A stretch of DNA of 64,000 nucleotides, taken from assembly GCF_024748695.1 (NCBI RefSeq), contig NZ_CP087176.1, positions 3,837,501 through 3,901,500 of the forward strand. Direction: 5' to 3'. Below are positions 27,264 through 36,400 of the stretch, piece after piece; the stretch's first letter is position 1; each line of letters starts with the position of its first letter. Below the pieces are notes generated by a model, which saw only the letters and a list, made by a program, of their open reading frames with translations, made no database searches and had not been told where the DNA came from. Position numbers and translations under genes: made by a program. This stretch comes from Pseudomonas sp. B21-040. GTDB lineage: Bacteria; Pseudomonadota; Gammaproteobacteria; Pseudomonadales; Pseudomonadaceae.

Positions 27264-27334
27264 ATAATTAATATCGAAGACACTTTGCTGGCGGTGCCGG
27301 TTATCCAAGTAATTGATCACTGCTGAGGCGTTCA

Positions 27335-29344
27335 ATGCCACGCACCACCGACAGCAACACCACCCTCTCCCTCACCGCCACCTCGCTGTCGGCGCTTTAT
27401 CCTGAGTCGCTGTCCGGCGAAGAAGCGCTCAACTCGCTCGGCTCGCAAACCCTCAACGGCCTCAACGACGGTTCCGCCCTGCCCCTGGCTTCTGCGGTCG
27501 CCACACATGTCACCACCACCCTGCACAACGACGCACAAAGTCGCGCGTTCGACGCACTGGTCGCCGAAATACGCCAACTCCCCGCCGACGCCACCGCAGA
27601 GCGTTATCAGCTTGTACTGCGGCCATGGCTCTGGTGGCTTACGCTGGCCAGCAACAACCGCGTGTTCCAGAACCTCAGCACCTCAGACATCGTCACCACG
27701 ATTTTCAAGGCTCACGGTTTCACCGACTTCGCGCTGAAACTCACCGGCAGTTACACCCCTCGCGAGTACTGCGTGCAGTACGGCGAAACGGATTTCGCCT
27801 TCGTTTCGCGGTTGCTGGAAGAAGAAGGGATCTTCTGGTTTTTCACCCACGAAGAAGGCAAGCACACGCTGGTGTTGGGGGACAGCAACGATGCCTTCGC
27901 GCAGATCCCCAACGGACCGAAGATCAACTACCTCGGCCAGCAAATGGGCGAGCGCGAACTGCACGGCATTCGCTCCGGCCAGGTGTGCATGCAAGCCGTA
28001 GCCGGCTTTTTTCGTGCAACAGATTACGAGTTCACGACGCCGACCACGTCGCTCTACAGCCAGGCCGAAGCCGTCGCCGGGCCGCGCTCGATGTACGAGC
28101 ACCCCGGCAGCTACAACGCCAAGGCTCGGGGCGATACGTTGACCAAGCAGCGAGTCGACGGGCTGCGCAGCCAGGAGAAACGTTTTGTCGGCGAGAGTGA
28201 CTGTCGCTGGCTGGTGCCAGGGCACTGGTTCACCCTCGCCGGCCATGATGACTCGACGCTGAATATCGATTGGGTAGTGACGGCGGTCACTCATGAAGCC
28301 AGTCACGAAAACTACCAGAATCGCTTCGAAGCGATCCCCAAGGCCACACCGTTCCGCCCGCAACGCACGACACCCAAACCCCGCATGCACCCTCAGACCG
28401 CCCTCGTCGTCGGCAAGGCCGGTGAAGAAATCTGGACCGATCAATATGGCCGCATCAAGTTGCAATTCCCCTGGGATCGCGACGGCAAGAACGATGAAAC
28501 CAGTTCGTGCTGGGTTCGGGTCGTGCTGCCCTGGAGTGGCAAGGGTTTCGGCATGCAGTTCGTCCCGCGTATCGGCCAGGAAGTGATCGTGACGTTTATC
28601 GATGGCGATCCGGATCGGCCGCTGGTGACCGGTTGCGTCTACAACGGTGACAACGCCCTACCCTATGCCTTGCCGGCGAATCAGACCCAGTCCGGGATCA
28701 AGACTCAATCATCCAAGGGCGGCGGCGGTTTCAACGAATTGCGCTTTGAGGACAAGAAAGACGCCGAAGAGGTGTTCTTGCAGGCGCAAAAGGATTTCAA
28801 GATCAATGTGCTCAACGACACCACCGCCACGGTCGGCCATGACGAAACCCTGACGGTGCAGAACGCTCGCACACGCACGGTAAAGGACGGTGACGAAACC
28901 GTGACGTTGGAGAAAGGCAAACGCAGCGTGACGATCCAGACCGGCAGCGACACGCTCGACGTGAAGGACAGCCGCACGGTGAAGGTCGGCGCCGACCAGA
29001 CGCACAGCACCGGCGGCAACTACGAGCACCAGGTCACGGGCAATTACAGCCTGACGGTCGACGGCAATCTGACCATCAAAGTGACCGGCACCCTGACCCT
29101 GGAAAGTGGCGGCACTTTTTCGATGAAGAGTGGCGCGGACTTCGCGGCTGAAGCCAGTACATCCGTCACGCACAAAGCCGGCACTGCACTGACCAATCAG
29201 GCCGGGACGTCACTGACCAACAAGGCCGGCACCACGCTGACCAACGATGCGGGGGTCAGTCTGATGAACAAGGGCGGGGCCGAGCAGACTGTGGACGGCG
29301 GTGGCATGCTGACCCTCAAGGGCGGGCTGGTGAAAGTCAACTGA
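27335..29344 (+). CDS. vgrG: T6SS spike protein VgrG (TssI)
   Basis: Trimeric spike of 669 residues. The gp27-like part contains [26 protein letters not shown] (about residues 90-115), the very conserved VgrG block, and [22 protein letters not shown]. The OB fold follows ([27 protein letters not shown]-like, about 360-385, with [25 protein letters not shown]). The C-terminal gp5-like needle ends in short repeats of the type AGT-x-LTN-x-AG (about 612-650). There is no extra enzymatic domain after the needle, so this is a structural VgrG whose cargo must be encoded separately. The MORN gene starts nine bases downstream. Confidence 0.95.
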   Translation: [669 protein letters not shown]

Positions 29345-29352
29345 GGAGACGG

Positions 29353-29901
29353 ATGACGATGACATCCAGCAAAGTGGACTTGCAGCGTGGTGACAGCCAC
29401 ATGGACGGACGCCTGATCGATGATCGACTGGAGGGCCCGCTGCACATCAAGGAAAATGGTCGGCCACAGGCTGATCTGAATTACAGCCAGGGTGAACTCC
29501 AAGGCCCCAGCGTGCTGTATCACCCCAACGGCAAGGTATCGGCGCAGTTGCCTTATGTGCAGGATAAATTGCAGGGCATTGCCAGTTTTTATGCGCCTGA
29601 AGGCTGGCTGCAGCGCAAGGCCAGCTACCGCCGGGGCTTGTTGCAGGGTGAGGCGACTAATTATTTCCCCGATGGGCAGATCGCCGAGTCGGAGTTTTAC
29701 CGCGATGGTGTACGCGAGGGGCGTTATCAGCGCTTTCATCCCAATGGTAAACCAGCGGTTGATGCGCGTTACCTCAATGGGCAACTGGTTGAACCGGAGC
29801 AGGGTTTTGCCAGTGACGGGCGACCGCTGGATGCCGAGGGCAAACCGATTTCGCGGATGCGCTGGTGGTTTCGACGCTGGACGGATCCGGAGCAGGCGTA
29901 G
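29353..29901 (+). CDS. MORN-repeat protein downstream of vgrG
   Basis: Protein of 182 residues made largely of MORN-type repeats: units of about 22 residues containing G-x-L-x-G and Tyr/Phe-x-x-(N/D)G, for example LIDDRLEGPLHI, GELQGPSVLYHPNGK, LLQGEATNYFPDGQIAESEFY and VREGRYQRFHPNGKPAVDARY. Such YwqK-like repeat proteins are commonly found beside toxins or VgrG genes and are annotated as antitoxin-like. A role as adaptor or immunity factor is inference. It begins nine bases after vgrG, so it is the last gene of that transcription unit, and its stop faces the DUF4280 gene five bases away. Confidence 0.75.
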   Translation: MTMTSSKVDLQRGDSHMDGRLIDDRLEGPLHIKENGRPQADLNYSQGELQGPSVLYHPNGKVSAQLPYVQDKLQGIASFYAPEGWLQRKASYRRGLLQGEATNYFPDGQIAESEFYRDGVREGRYQRFHPNGKPAVDARYLNGQLVEPEQGFASDGRPLDAEGKPISRMRWWFRRWTDPEQA

Positions 29902-29906
29902 CTGAC

Positions 29907-30302
29907 TCAGGGAATGAGCATCTGCATCTGCCCCGGCATGACGATTTTGATCACCCCTGCCCAGTTGCACATCAAGGTGCTGTTGGCGTCGAGCGCCGGC
30001 ATATTGCCCAGCAGGACGGTTGGCGCACCGCCGGGGATCCATGGGCTAGCGGTGGCCGGGATGCAGGGCATTGGCGTCAGCACCCCAAGTGCCGCCGCAG
30101 TGGCCGCCGCGACCATCGGGTTGGCCAGGCTCGTGCACATGCCAAACGGCATGACATTCACCATCGGGATGTGGTCCATGATGTTCGCCGCTGGCAGGCC
30201 AGCGGTCAGGGTGCGATTTACCGGCAACACATTGAGCACGGCAGGTGCCGCGCCGAAACTGCATTGCAGGGTTGCGGTGGCACAGACTTGCGGACAGCCC
30301 AT
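29907..30302 (-). CDS. PAAR-like protein, DUF4280 type
   Basis: Protein of 131 residues with the DUF4280/PAAR-like pattern: MGCPQVCATATLQCSFGAAP at the N-terminus, then VNRTLTAGLPAANIMDHIP, several Cys (for example MPFGMCTSLANP and PMPCIPATASPW), and a C-terminal strand VIKIVMPGQM. PAAR-like proteins sharpen the tip of VgrG and carry effectors. The ATG at 30302 is chosen for AAGGAG seven bases before it. It is encoded on the strand opposite to vgrG and converges on the MORN gene. It has no C-terminal toxin extension, so it would be a structural tip or part of a split effector. Confidence 0.82.
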   Translation of the reverse strand: MGCPQVCATATLQCSFGAAPAVLNVLPVNRTLTAGLPAANIMDHIPMVNVMPFGMCTSLANPMVAAATAAALGVLTPMPCIPATASPWIPGGAPTVLLGNMPALDANSTLMCNWAGVIKIVMPGQMQMLIP

Positions 30303-30492
30303 TTCAACGCTCCTTCCTGGAAGCACCGTACCCCCTGAACCATAGCCCGCCGTCCCTGTTCCCGCACATCAGGAACGCTGATTATCCTGCAACACGCTAA
30401 CCTATAAGACCGTGCCGCACTTGTGGCTCCCCCGGCGCACCATTAGATTAGCCAATGATGTCTGGCCTCCAAAATAAGCAGAAGGGATAAGC

Positions 30493-31560
30493 ATGGCGCT
30501 TACTGACCAGTCCACCCGTATCCGCTCTGGCGAAGAACTCGATGCCAGCCTGATCGATCCGTATCTCAAGGCGCACATTCCGGGCCTCAGTGGTTTGCCG
30601 CAGATCAGCCAGTTTCCAGGCGGCGCGTCGAACCTCACTTACTTGCTGGAATACCCGGAACAGGAATTCGTCCTGCGCCGGCCGCCGTTTGGCCACAAAG
30701 CCAAATCCGCTCACGACATGGGCCGCGAATTTCGCATCCTCAATCAACTGCGCGATGGCTTCCCGTACTGCCCCAAGGCTTACGTGCACTGCACCGACGA
30801 ATCGGTGATCGGCGCCGAGTTCTATGTGATGGAACGGGTCAACGGGATCATCCTGCGCTCCGAACTGCCACCGGAACTGGGCCTGGATTCGGCGAAAACC
30901 GAAGCCTTGTGCAAAAGCTTCATCGACAAGTTCGTTGAACTGCACCGCGTTGACTACAACGCCTACGGCCTGGGTGACCTTGGCAAACCCGAAGGGTATG
31001 TCGCACGGCAAATCAAAGGCTGGAGCGACCGCTACGAGAAAGCCCTGTCGCCAGATGCTCCACAGTGGGAAACGGTCAAAGCCTGGCTCAACGACAAGAT
31101 GCCGGCCGATCACCCGACTTCAAGCATCGTCCACAACGACTATCGCTTCGACAATGTGATCCTCGACCCGCAAAACCCGATGCAAATCATCGGTGTGCTC
31201 GACTGGGAACTCACAACCCTGGGCGACCCGCTGATGGATCTGGGCAACACCCTCGCCTACTGGATTCAGGCTGACGACCCGGCACCGGTGCAACTGATGC
31301 GCCGCCAACCGAGTCACGCACCGGGCATGCTGACCCGCCGTGAATTCGTCGACTACTACGCTGAGCGCGCAGGCATTCAAATTGATAATTTCGACTTCTA
31401 CTACACCTATGGCCTGTTCCGCCTGGCCGGCATCGTGCAGCAGATCTACTACCGTTTCTTCCATGGTCAGACCCAGGACAAACGCTTCTCGCAGTTCATT
31501 CACATGAACAAACTGCTGGAGCAAATGAGCCTGCAAGTCATCCAGAAATCCAGCCTTTGA
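30493..31560 (+). CDS. Phosphotransferase-family protein (aminoglycoside/choline kinase fold)
   Basis: Cytosolic kinase-like protein of 355 residues. The N lobe contains PGGASNLTYLLEY (about residues 37-49). The catalytic loop reads SSIVHNDYRFDNVILD (about 213-228, His-x-Asp with the following Asn). The metal-binding Asp lies in GVLDWELTTLGDP (about 236-248). This group often sits with acyl-CoA dehydrogenases or short-chain dehydrogenases, as here, and is thought to act on hydroxyacyl compounds; no direct substrate can be read. RBS AAGGGATAAG is a little weak. The SDR gene follows after 44 bp in the same direction. Confidence 0.85.
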   Translation: MALTDQSTRIRSGEELDASLIDPYLKAHIPGLSGLPQISQFPGGASNLTYLLEYPEQEFVLRRPPFGHKAKSAHDMGREFRILNQLRDGFPYCPKAYVHCTDESVIGAEFYVMERVNGIILRSELPPELGLDSAKTEALCKSFIDKFVELHRVDYNAYGLGDLGKPEGYVARQIKGWSDRYEKALSPDAPQWETVKAWLNDKMPADHPTSSIVHNDYRFDNVILDPQNPMQIIGVLDWELTTLGDPLMDLGNTLAYWIQADDPAPVQLMRRQPSHAPGMLTRREFVDYYAERAGIQIDNFDFYYTYGLFRLAGIVQQIYYRFFHGQTQDKRFSQFIHMNKLLEQMSLQVIQKSSL

Positions 31561-31604
31561 TTACGCTCCTGGCCCAATAACAAGACTTTTCATAAGAGAA
31601 TCCC

Positions 31605-32372
31605 ATGTCCAAGACTCAGTTGTTCGACCTCGACGGCAAGATCGCTTTCGTCTCCGGCGCCAGCCGCGGTATCGGTGAAGCCATCGCCAAGCTCCTGGCC
31701 CAGCAAGGCGCCCACGTCATCGTCTCGAGCCGCAAGCTCGACGGTTGCCAGCACGTCGCCGACGCGATCATCGCCGCCGGCGGCAAAGCCACCGCCGTGG
31801 CTTGCCATATTGGTGAGATGGAGCAGATCAGCCAGGTCTTCGCCGGCATCAAGGAACAGTTTGGCCGCCTCGACATTCTGGTCAACAATGCGGCAACCAA
31901 CCCACAGTTCTGCAACGTCCTGGACACCGACCTCAGCGCCTTCCAGAAAACCGTCGACGTCAACATCCGCGGCTACTTCTTCATGTCGGTGGAAGCCGGC
32001 AAGCTGATGCGCGAAAACGGTGGCGGCAGCATCATCAACGTCGCCTCGATCAACGGCGTTTCGCCCGGCATCTTCCAGGGCATCTACTCGGTGACCAAGG
32101 CGGCCGTGATCAACATGACCAAAGTGTTCGCCAAGGAATGCGCGCAATTCGGCATCCGCTGCAATGCCCTGCTGCCAGGCCTGACCGACACCAAGTTCGC
32201 TTCGGCACTGGTCAAGAGCGATGCGATCCTGAAAACCGCACTGGCACAAATTCCACTCAAACGTGTGGCGGACCCAAGCGAGATGGCCGGTGCCGTGTTG
32301 TACCTGGCGAGCGATGCGTCGAGCTACACCACTGGGGTTTCGCTGAATGTGGACGGCGGGTTCCTGTCCTGA
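31605..32372 (+). CDS. Short-chain dehydrogenase/reductase (SDR)
   Basis: Classical SDR of 255 residues. The nucleotide-binding motif is VSGASRGIGEAIA (about residues 15-27). A structural NNAATN appears near 90. The catalytic Ser is in NVASINGV, and the Tyr-x-x-x-Lys in YSVTKAAV (about 158-162). The C-terminus ends with the common GVSLNVDGGFLS. It probably forms an operon with the upstream phosphotransferase, closed by the terminator just downstream. The substrate is unknown; acyl or secondary alcohols are plausible from the pairing. Confidence 0.9.
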   Translation: MSKTQLFDLDGKIAFVSGASRGIGEAIAKLLAQQGAHVIVSSRKLDGCQHVADAIIAAGGKATAVACHIGEMEQISQVFAGIKEQFGRLDILVNNAATNPQFCNVLDTDLSAFQKTVDVNIRGYFFMSVEAGKLMRENGGGSIINVASINGVSPGIFQGIYSVTKAAVINMTKVFAKECAQFGIRCNALLPGLTDTKFASALVKSDAILKTALAQIPLKRVADPSEMAGAVLYLASDASSYTTGVSLNVDGGFLS

Positions 32373-32390
32373 TTCGATTCGCCGGATGAG

Positions 32391-32418
32391 AAAAAGGCAG
32401 CCTTGGGGCTGCCTTTTT
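32391..32418 (+). terminator. Rho-independent terminator after the SDR gene
   Basis: AAAAAGGCAGCC at 32391-32402, loop TTGG, and GGCTGCCTTTTT to 32418 form a perfect 12-bp stem with an A-tract before and a T-tract after. It lies about 18 bp past the SDR stop codon and, being symmetric, could also serve transcripts coming from the right. Confidence 0.9.
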
Positions 32419-32463
32419 CATGGATGTTTTTCAGCTCATCATGGGTGTCCGAAGCGCCCTGGG

Positions 32464-32679
32464 CTATTGAGTTATGCAGCGGGTGGTGGTGGTGACCCGA
32501 GTCACTTCACCCTCTCCTTTCGCGTCCCCCATCACATCGGTCTTGTCCAGGGTTTCGCAGGTGCGTTCTACAGGTGGCAAAGGAGGTGGTGGAGGTGGCG
32601 GACTGGAGCAACCACTGAGGATCGCTACGCAGAAAGCGAGCGACAGCGGCGAAAAAGCACGTTTTCCAAGACTGTTCAT
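32464..32679 (-). CDS. Small proline-rich lipoprotein
   Basis: Protein of 71 residues of unknown function. The N-terminus has a basic start (NSLGKRAF), a hydrophobic core and a lipobox ILSGC, followed directly by SSPPPPPPPLPPVERTCETLDKT. A polyproline run thus links the lipid anchor to a short Thr-rich tail with two further Cys, which may form a disulfide. The ATG at 32679 gives a standard signal peptide; a longer in-frame version to 32730 puts an atypical stretch before it. It converges on the SDR terminator. Confidence 0.65.
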   Translation of the reverse strand: MNSLGKRAFSPLSLAFCVAILSGCSSPPPPPPPLPPVERTCETLDKTDVMGDAKGEGEVTRVTTTTRCITQ

Positions 32680-32849
32680 AAGCTGACCCGCGGTAAGTAA
32701 TCGAGACTTTCCGCGACACGACAAGAACACCGCGAAGCCGCGGACCGGTCACAGAAAATTTTACCCTCGCATTTCTTATAGTCCACTCACCGGCCAATGC
32801 CAGCAAATTAGGCACTTAGCCTCATTTTTACCGCAAAAAACGACAGTTT

Positions 32850-33101
32850 CTAAGCATTCTCGCCGGGTTGATGCAAACCATTGCTCTCCAACTCATAACG
32901 CAGCTCTTCAATCAACAACGCCACCGCTTGCGGCGAACTGAGGTTCGTGACCTTCAACCCGCTGACCACCAGATCGACCTGCCCCGACGCTGGGTGATAC
33001 AGCTTGACCGTCACCGAGTTGTCGCCTGACACACTGCATTCGCAGGCTCGGGGAGAAAAGTGCCGCTCCAGTTGATCGCGCAATTGCGTCAGATAAATCA
33101 T
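32850..33101 (-). CDS. DUF1652-family protein
   Basis: Small cytosolic protein of 83 residues. It matches the Pseudomonas-restricted DUF1652 pattern: LRDQLERHFSPRACECSVSGDNSVTVKLYHPASGQVDLVVSGL, then LIEELRYELE, with the conserved FxPxxCEC and ELR elements. AGGTGA lies upstream of the ATG at 33101; a TTG directly before it is less likely. The function of the family is unknown. It stands alone between the lipoprotein and the LuxR-type regulator. Confidence 0.8.
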   Translation of the reverse strand: MIYLTQLRDQLERHFSPRACECSVSGDNSVTVKLYHPASGQVDLVVSGLKVTNLSSPQAVALLIEELRYELESNGLHQPGENA

Positions 33102-33299
33102 CAAGATTCACCTGCTGGCTGACGGGCACGTTTATCGACTGAAACGCTGTTGAAAGGGCGAAACATGGGACGGTTCCTTAAGCGGTTACGCAGTGGATGC
33201 GACAACGGCTGAAAATCCGTTTCGCACCCTGACAGCCTAAGAAAGAGAGGCATGCGCCAATACATGAATTTGCACTGTCTCCACTAGTGCATTTGCACT

Positions 33300-34793
33300 C
33301 TAGCGCTGGCCCTTGGGCCGCCACTCAATGGAAAACAAACCGCGCTGGCGTGCCCAGACAATCGCCTCGCTGCGACTGTGAACATTCAGCTTGGAATACA
33401 CCGTCGCGACGTGATTGCGCACCGTGTTGGGTGCCAGCTTCAACCGTGCAGCGATTTCCTTGTCAGCCAGCCCTTCGCAGATCAGGCCAAGTACATCGCG
33501 CTCCCGGGCCGTCAGATCGGTGAAAGACGCGCCAGGGACCTGGGGTGAGTTGACGTTTTTCACGTTTGCCAGTTTTTCAATCAGCGTGCGGCTGAACCAG
33601 GAGGCGTCTTTCATCACCTCCTCGATCGCCGTGACCAGTTCAAGTTCCGTGCGTTTACGCTCAGTGATGTTCATCAATACCAGCAGGTAGCAAGGACTGC
33701 CCTGAATGTTCACGGTGTCGGCCGAGACCGCGCAATCAATCAGCCCCGCATCTTTCTTGCGGATTTTCACGTCGACCCGGTCCAGACTCCCTGCGTTCTC
33801 AAGCGTCGAAAACAAGCGTGTGCCAATGCCCGAGTCGAAGAACTCAAGTTGCTCCACGGTCTTGCCGAGCACTTCTTCGCTGGGATAGGCGAAGGTCACA
33901 TAAAACGCTTCGTTGGCGTCGAGCACTCGCTGATCCTCGGCGCTGCACACCAACGTCGGCACGGGCGTCAGGCGAAAAGCCTTGGCGAAACGTTCTTCGC
34001 TCTGGCGCAAGGCAGTTTCGGCCTTGTGCCGAGGCTCCATGTCGACGAACGAAAACAGCATGCAGGCTTCTTCGTTCAACTCCAGCGGCTGCCCGGCGAC
34101 GATCACCTGCTTGCTGCCGCCGTCAGGCAATCGCAACTGGGCCTGCATTTGCGGAATCGTGGCTTGGTCACGCAAACGCTCAATCGCCAGGTTTCGGTTT
34201 TCCGCGCCCTCCAGCACATCCAATTCATAGGCCGACGCGCCGATGACCTGATCGCGGGCAAAACCGGTCATATCCAAAAAGCCGCTGTTGACCTTGATGT
34301 AACGCAAATCGCTGAGGCGACAGATCACGGCCGGAGCCGGGTTGGCATTGAACGTTTTTTCGAAACGCCGCTCGGCGCCGGCCCACTCGGTGACGTCGTT
34401 GATGATCAACACCAGCGATTGCGGTTCACCGGCGCTGTCGGCCAGCACCATGCTGCGCACGTTGTGCACCCAAGTGCGTTCTTCATCGTCGGACGGCGTT
34501 ACTTCCACCAGCACATCGCTGAAGGTTTCACCCCGGGCGACACGGTTGATCGGGTAGTTTTCCTTCGGCACCGGGTGATTGTTGCGATAGCGCAAGATGA
34601 AGCGTTTGGCGTACTCACGGGCATTGGCACCCAGTTCGCTGATCTGCCCGACACCGTGCATGGCCAGCGCAGCATCATTGGCCCAGAGAAGGCTCTGGTC
34701 TGGCTCCAGCAGAATCACGCCGTCGGTCAAGCCGGCAATGATCTGCTGCAACTGGCGACGATTGGTCTCGGTACTCAGGACGTCCTGGCTCAT
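33300..34793 (-). CDS. PAS-domain LuxR-type transcriptional regulator
   Basis: Cytosolic one-component regulator of 497 residues. It has three PAS-like domains: about residues 12-135 (QQIIAGLTDGVILLEPDQSLLWAN start), 150-260 (ICRLSDLRYIKVNSGFLDMTGF) and 280-390 (VLDANEAFYVTFAYPSEEVLGKT), each closed by a PAC-like strand. The C-terminal LuxR/GerE helix-turn-helix lies at about 427-485 (LTARERDVLGLICEGLADKEIAARL, then NTVRNHVATVYSKLNVHSR). It has no receiver or kinase domain, so PAS ligands or redox must control it directly. It is a single gene with no obvious target nearby. Confidence 0.88.
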   Translation of the reverse strand: MSQDVLSTETNRRQLQQIIAGLTDGVILLEPDQSLLWANDAALAMHGVGQISELGANAREYAKRFILRYRNNHPVPKENYPINRVARGETFSDVLVEVTPSDDEERTWVHNVRSMVLADSAGEPQSLVLIINDVTEWAGAERRFEKTFNANPAPAVICRLSDLRYIKVNSGFLDMTGFARDQVIGASAYELDVLEGAENRNLAIERLRDQATIPQMQAQLRLPDGGSKQVIVAGQPLELNEEACMLFSFVDMEPRHKAETALRQSEERFAKAFRLTPVPTLVCSAEDQRVLDANEAFYVTFAYPSEEVLGKTVEQLEFFDSGIGTRLFSTLENAGSLDRVDVKIRKKDAGLIDCAVSADTVNIQGSPCYLLVLMNITERKRTELELVTAIEEVMKDASWFSRTLIEKLANVKNVNSPQVPGASFTDLTARERDVLGLICEGLADKEIAARLKLAPNTVRNHVATVYSKLNVHSRSEAIVWARQRGLFSIEWRPKGQR

Positions 34794-34985
34794 CGGATCT
34801 CCACACGTTCAGCGGCGCTTTGTGAAGATTACGACCGCACAGGGCTGGGATCGTGCGAAGAACCTGTGTACGGCCATAGCTTCGGTCCAGGCCAGCGCGG
34901 CGCACTTTGCAGCACTGAAATCACAGACATGACGCCAGACGATCAAGCGGCGTGCGCTGTGTTTTCTCAGCGCACGTCAGGCGTT

Positions 34986-36269
34986 TCAGGCCGCCAATTC
35001 CCCCTTGGCAATCGCCGCCGAGGCCGCCAGCATCGCCCGCAGCAACACCGCACACCCGGCCGCCAGATCGTCCGGCGCGGCGTTTTCGATTTCGTTGTGG
35101 CTGATGCCGCCTTCGCACGGTACGAAGATCATGCCGGCCGGGCCCAGTTCGGCGAGGAAGATCGCGTCGTGCCCTGCCCCGCTGACGATGTCCATGTGCG
35201 ACAAGCCCAACCCTTGCGCCGCGCCGCGTACCGCTTCGACGCAGCCCTTGTCGAAGTACAGCGGCGGGAAGTCGGCGGTCGGGGTGAGTTCGAAGGTCAG
35301 GCCATGTGCCTTGCAAGTGCTTTCGATCACCTCGCGAACTTCGGCGATCATCGAGTCCAGGCGTGCCGGTTCCAGATGGCGGAAGTCGAGGGTCATGCGC
35401 ACTTCACCGGGGATGACGTTGCGTGAGCCGGGATAGGCTTGCAGGCAGCCGACGGTGCCGCAGGCGTGAGGCTGATGGCTGAGGGCGGCGCGGTTGAGTG
35501 CGCCGACGATCACCGCGGCGCCGACCAGGGCGTCCTTGCGCAAGTGCATCGGCGTCGGGCCGGCGTGGGCTTCGACGCCACGCAGTTTGAGGTCGAACCA
35601 TTTCTGGCCGAGCGCGCCCATCACCACACCGATGGTTTTGTGTTCGTCTTCAAGGATCGGGCCTTGCTCGATGTGGGCTTCAAAATAGGCGCCCACCGCG
35701 TGGCCACTGACCTTGCGCGGGCCTGCGTAACCGATAGCGTTCAGCGCTTCGCCGACGCTGATGCCTTCGGCGTCGACTTTGGCCAGGGTTTCTTCGAGGG
35801 TGAATTTTTCGGCGAAGACGCCAGAACCCATCATGCAGGGCGCGAAGCGCGAACCTTCTTCGTTGGTCCAGACCACCACTTCCAGCGGCGCTTCGGTTTC
35901 AATCTTCAGGTCATTGAGGGTGCGCAGCACTTCGACGCCGGCCAGGACGCCGAAGCAGCCATCGAACTTGCCGCCGGTAGGCTGGGTGTCGATATGGCTG
36001 CCGGTCATGACCGGTGGCAGGTTCGGATTGCGTCCCGGACGGCGGGCGAAGATGTTACCCACGGCATCGATGCTGACGGTGCAGCCGGCGTCTTCACACC
36101 AGTTGACGAAGATGTCCCGGGCCTGACGGTCGAGGTCAGTCAGGGCCAGGCGACAGACGCCGCCCTTGACCGTGGCGCCGAGTTTGGCGAGCTCCATGAG
36201 TGAGGCCCACAAGCGGTCGCGGTTGATGTGCTGATGGGTGGATTGCAGAACGTCTACGGCAGCGTTCAT
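34986..36269 (-). CDS. N-carbamoyl-beta-alanine amidohydrolase (Zn-dependent, M20 family)
   Basis: Cytosolic metal-dependent hydrolase of 427 residues for the last step of reductive pyrimidine breakdown, N-carbamoyl-beta-alanine to beta-alanine, CO2 and ammonia. The M20 metal sites are visible in GSHIDTQPTGGKFDGCFGVLAG (about residues 90-111) and VWTNEEGSRFAP (about 133-144). The ligand and dimer region HIEQGPILE and the late SGAGHDAIF complete the set of the hydantoinase/carbamoylase family. GAGGAG precedes the ATG. It reads in the same direction as the NCS1 transporter, from which a REP doublet separates it. N-carbamoyl-amino-acid hydrolase activity is an alternative, but the neighbouring PreTA and dihydropyrimidinase favour this role. 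Confidence 0.88.
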   Translation of the reverse strand: MNAAVDVLQSTHQHINRDRLWASLMELAKLGATVKGGVCRLALTDLDRQARDIFVNWCEDAGCTVSIDAVGNIFARRPGRNPNLPPVMTGSHIDTQPTGGKFDGCFGVLAGVEVLRTLNDLKIETEAPLEVVVWTNEEGSRFAPCMMGSGVFAEKFTLEETLAKVDAEGISVGEALNAIGYAGPRKVSGHAVGAYFEAHIEQGPILEDEHKTIGVVMGALGQKWFDLKLRGVEAHAGPTPMHLRKDALVGAAVIVGALNRAALSHQPHACGTVGCLQAYPGSRNVIPGEVRMTLDFRHLEPARLDSMIAEVREVIESTCKAHGLTFELTPTADFPPLYFDKGCVEAVRGAAQGLGLSHMDIVSGAGHDAIFLAELGPAGMIFVPCEGGISHNEIENAAPDDLAAGCAVLLRAMLAASAAIAKGELAA

Positions 36270-36333
36270 GGTGATCTCCTCAGGCAGTTGTTATAGGTTT
36301 CTTCAGACGTTTCATTGGTGTCGGTGAGGCCGT

Positions 36334-36400
36334 CTTCGCGGGCAAGCCCGCTCCCACATTTGGAATGCATTCCCCTGTGGGAGCGGGCTTGCCCGCGAAG
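36334..36400. repeat. REP doublet (REPIN), GCGGGCAAGCCCGC family
   Basis: Two inverted REP units. The 25-bp arm at 36334-36358 (core GCGGGCAAGCCCGCTCCCACA) is the exact reverse complement of 36376-36400, with a 17-bp spacer. It lies between the amidohydrolase start and the NCS1 transporter stop. Confidence 0.85.

Noticed and set aside
27335..29344. An evolved VgrG with a C-terminal toxin domain
   Set aside because: The protein ends at short needle repeats (about 612-650) and a brief tail; no extra domain is visible.
33849..36203. Long plus-strand open frames opposite the PAS-LuxR and amidohydrolase genes
   Set aside because: Antisense frames of real genes with no domain pattern or RBS.
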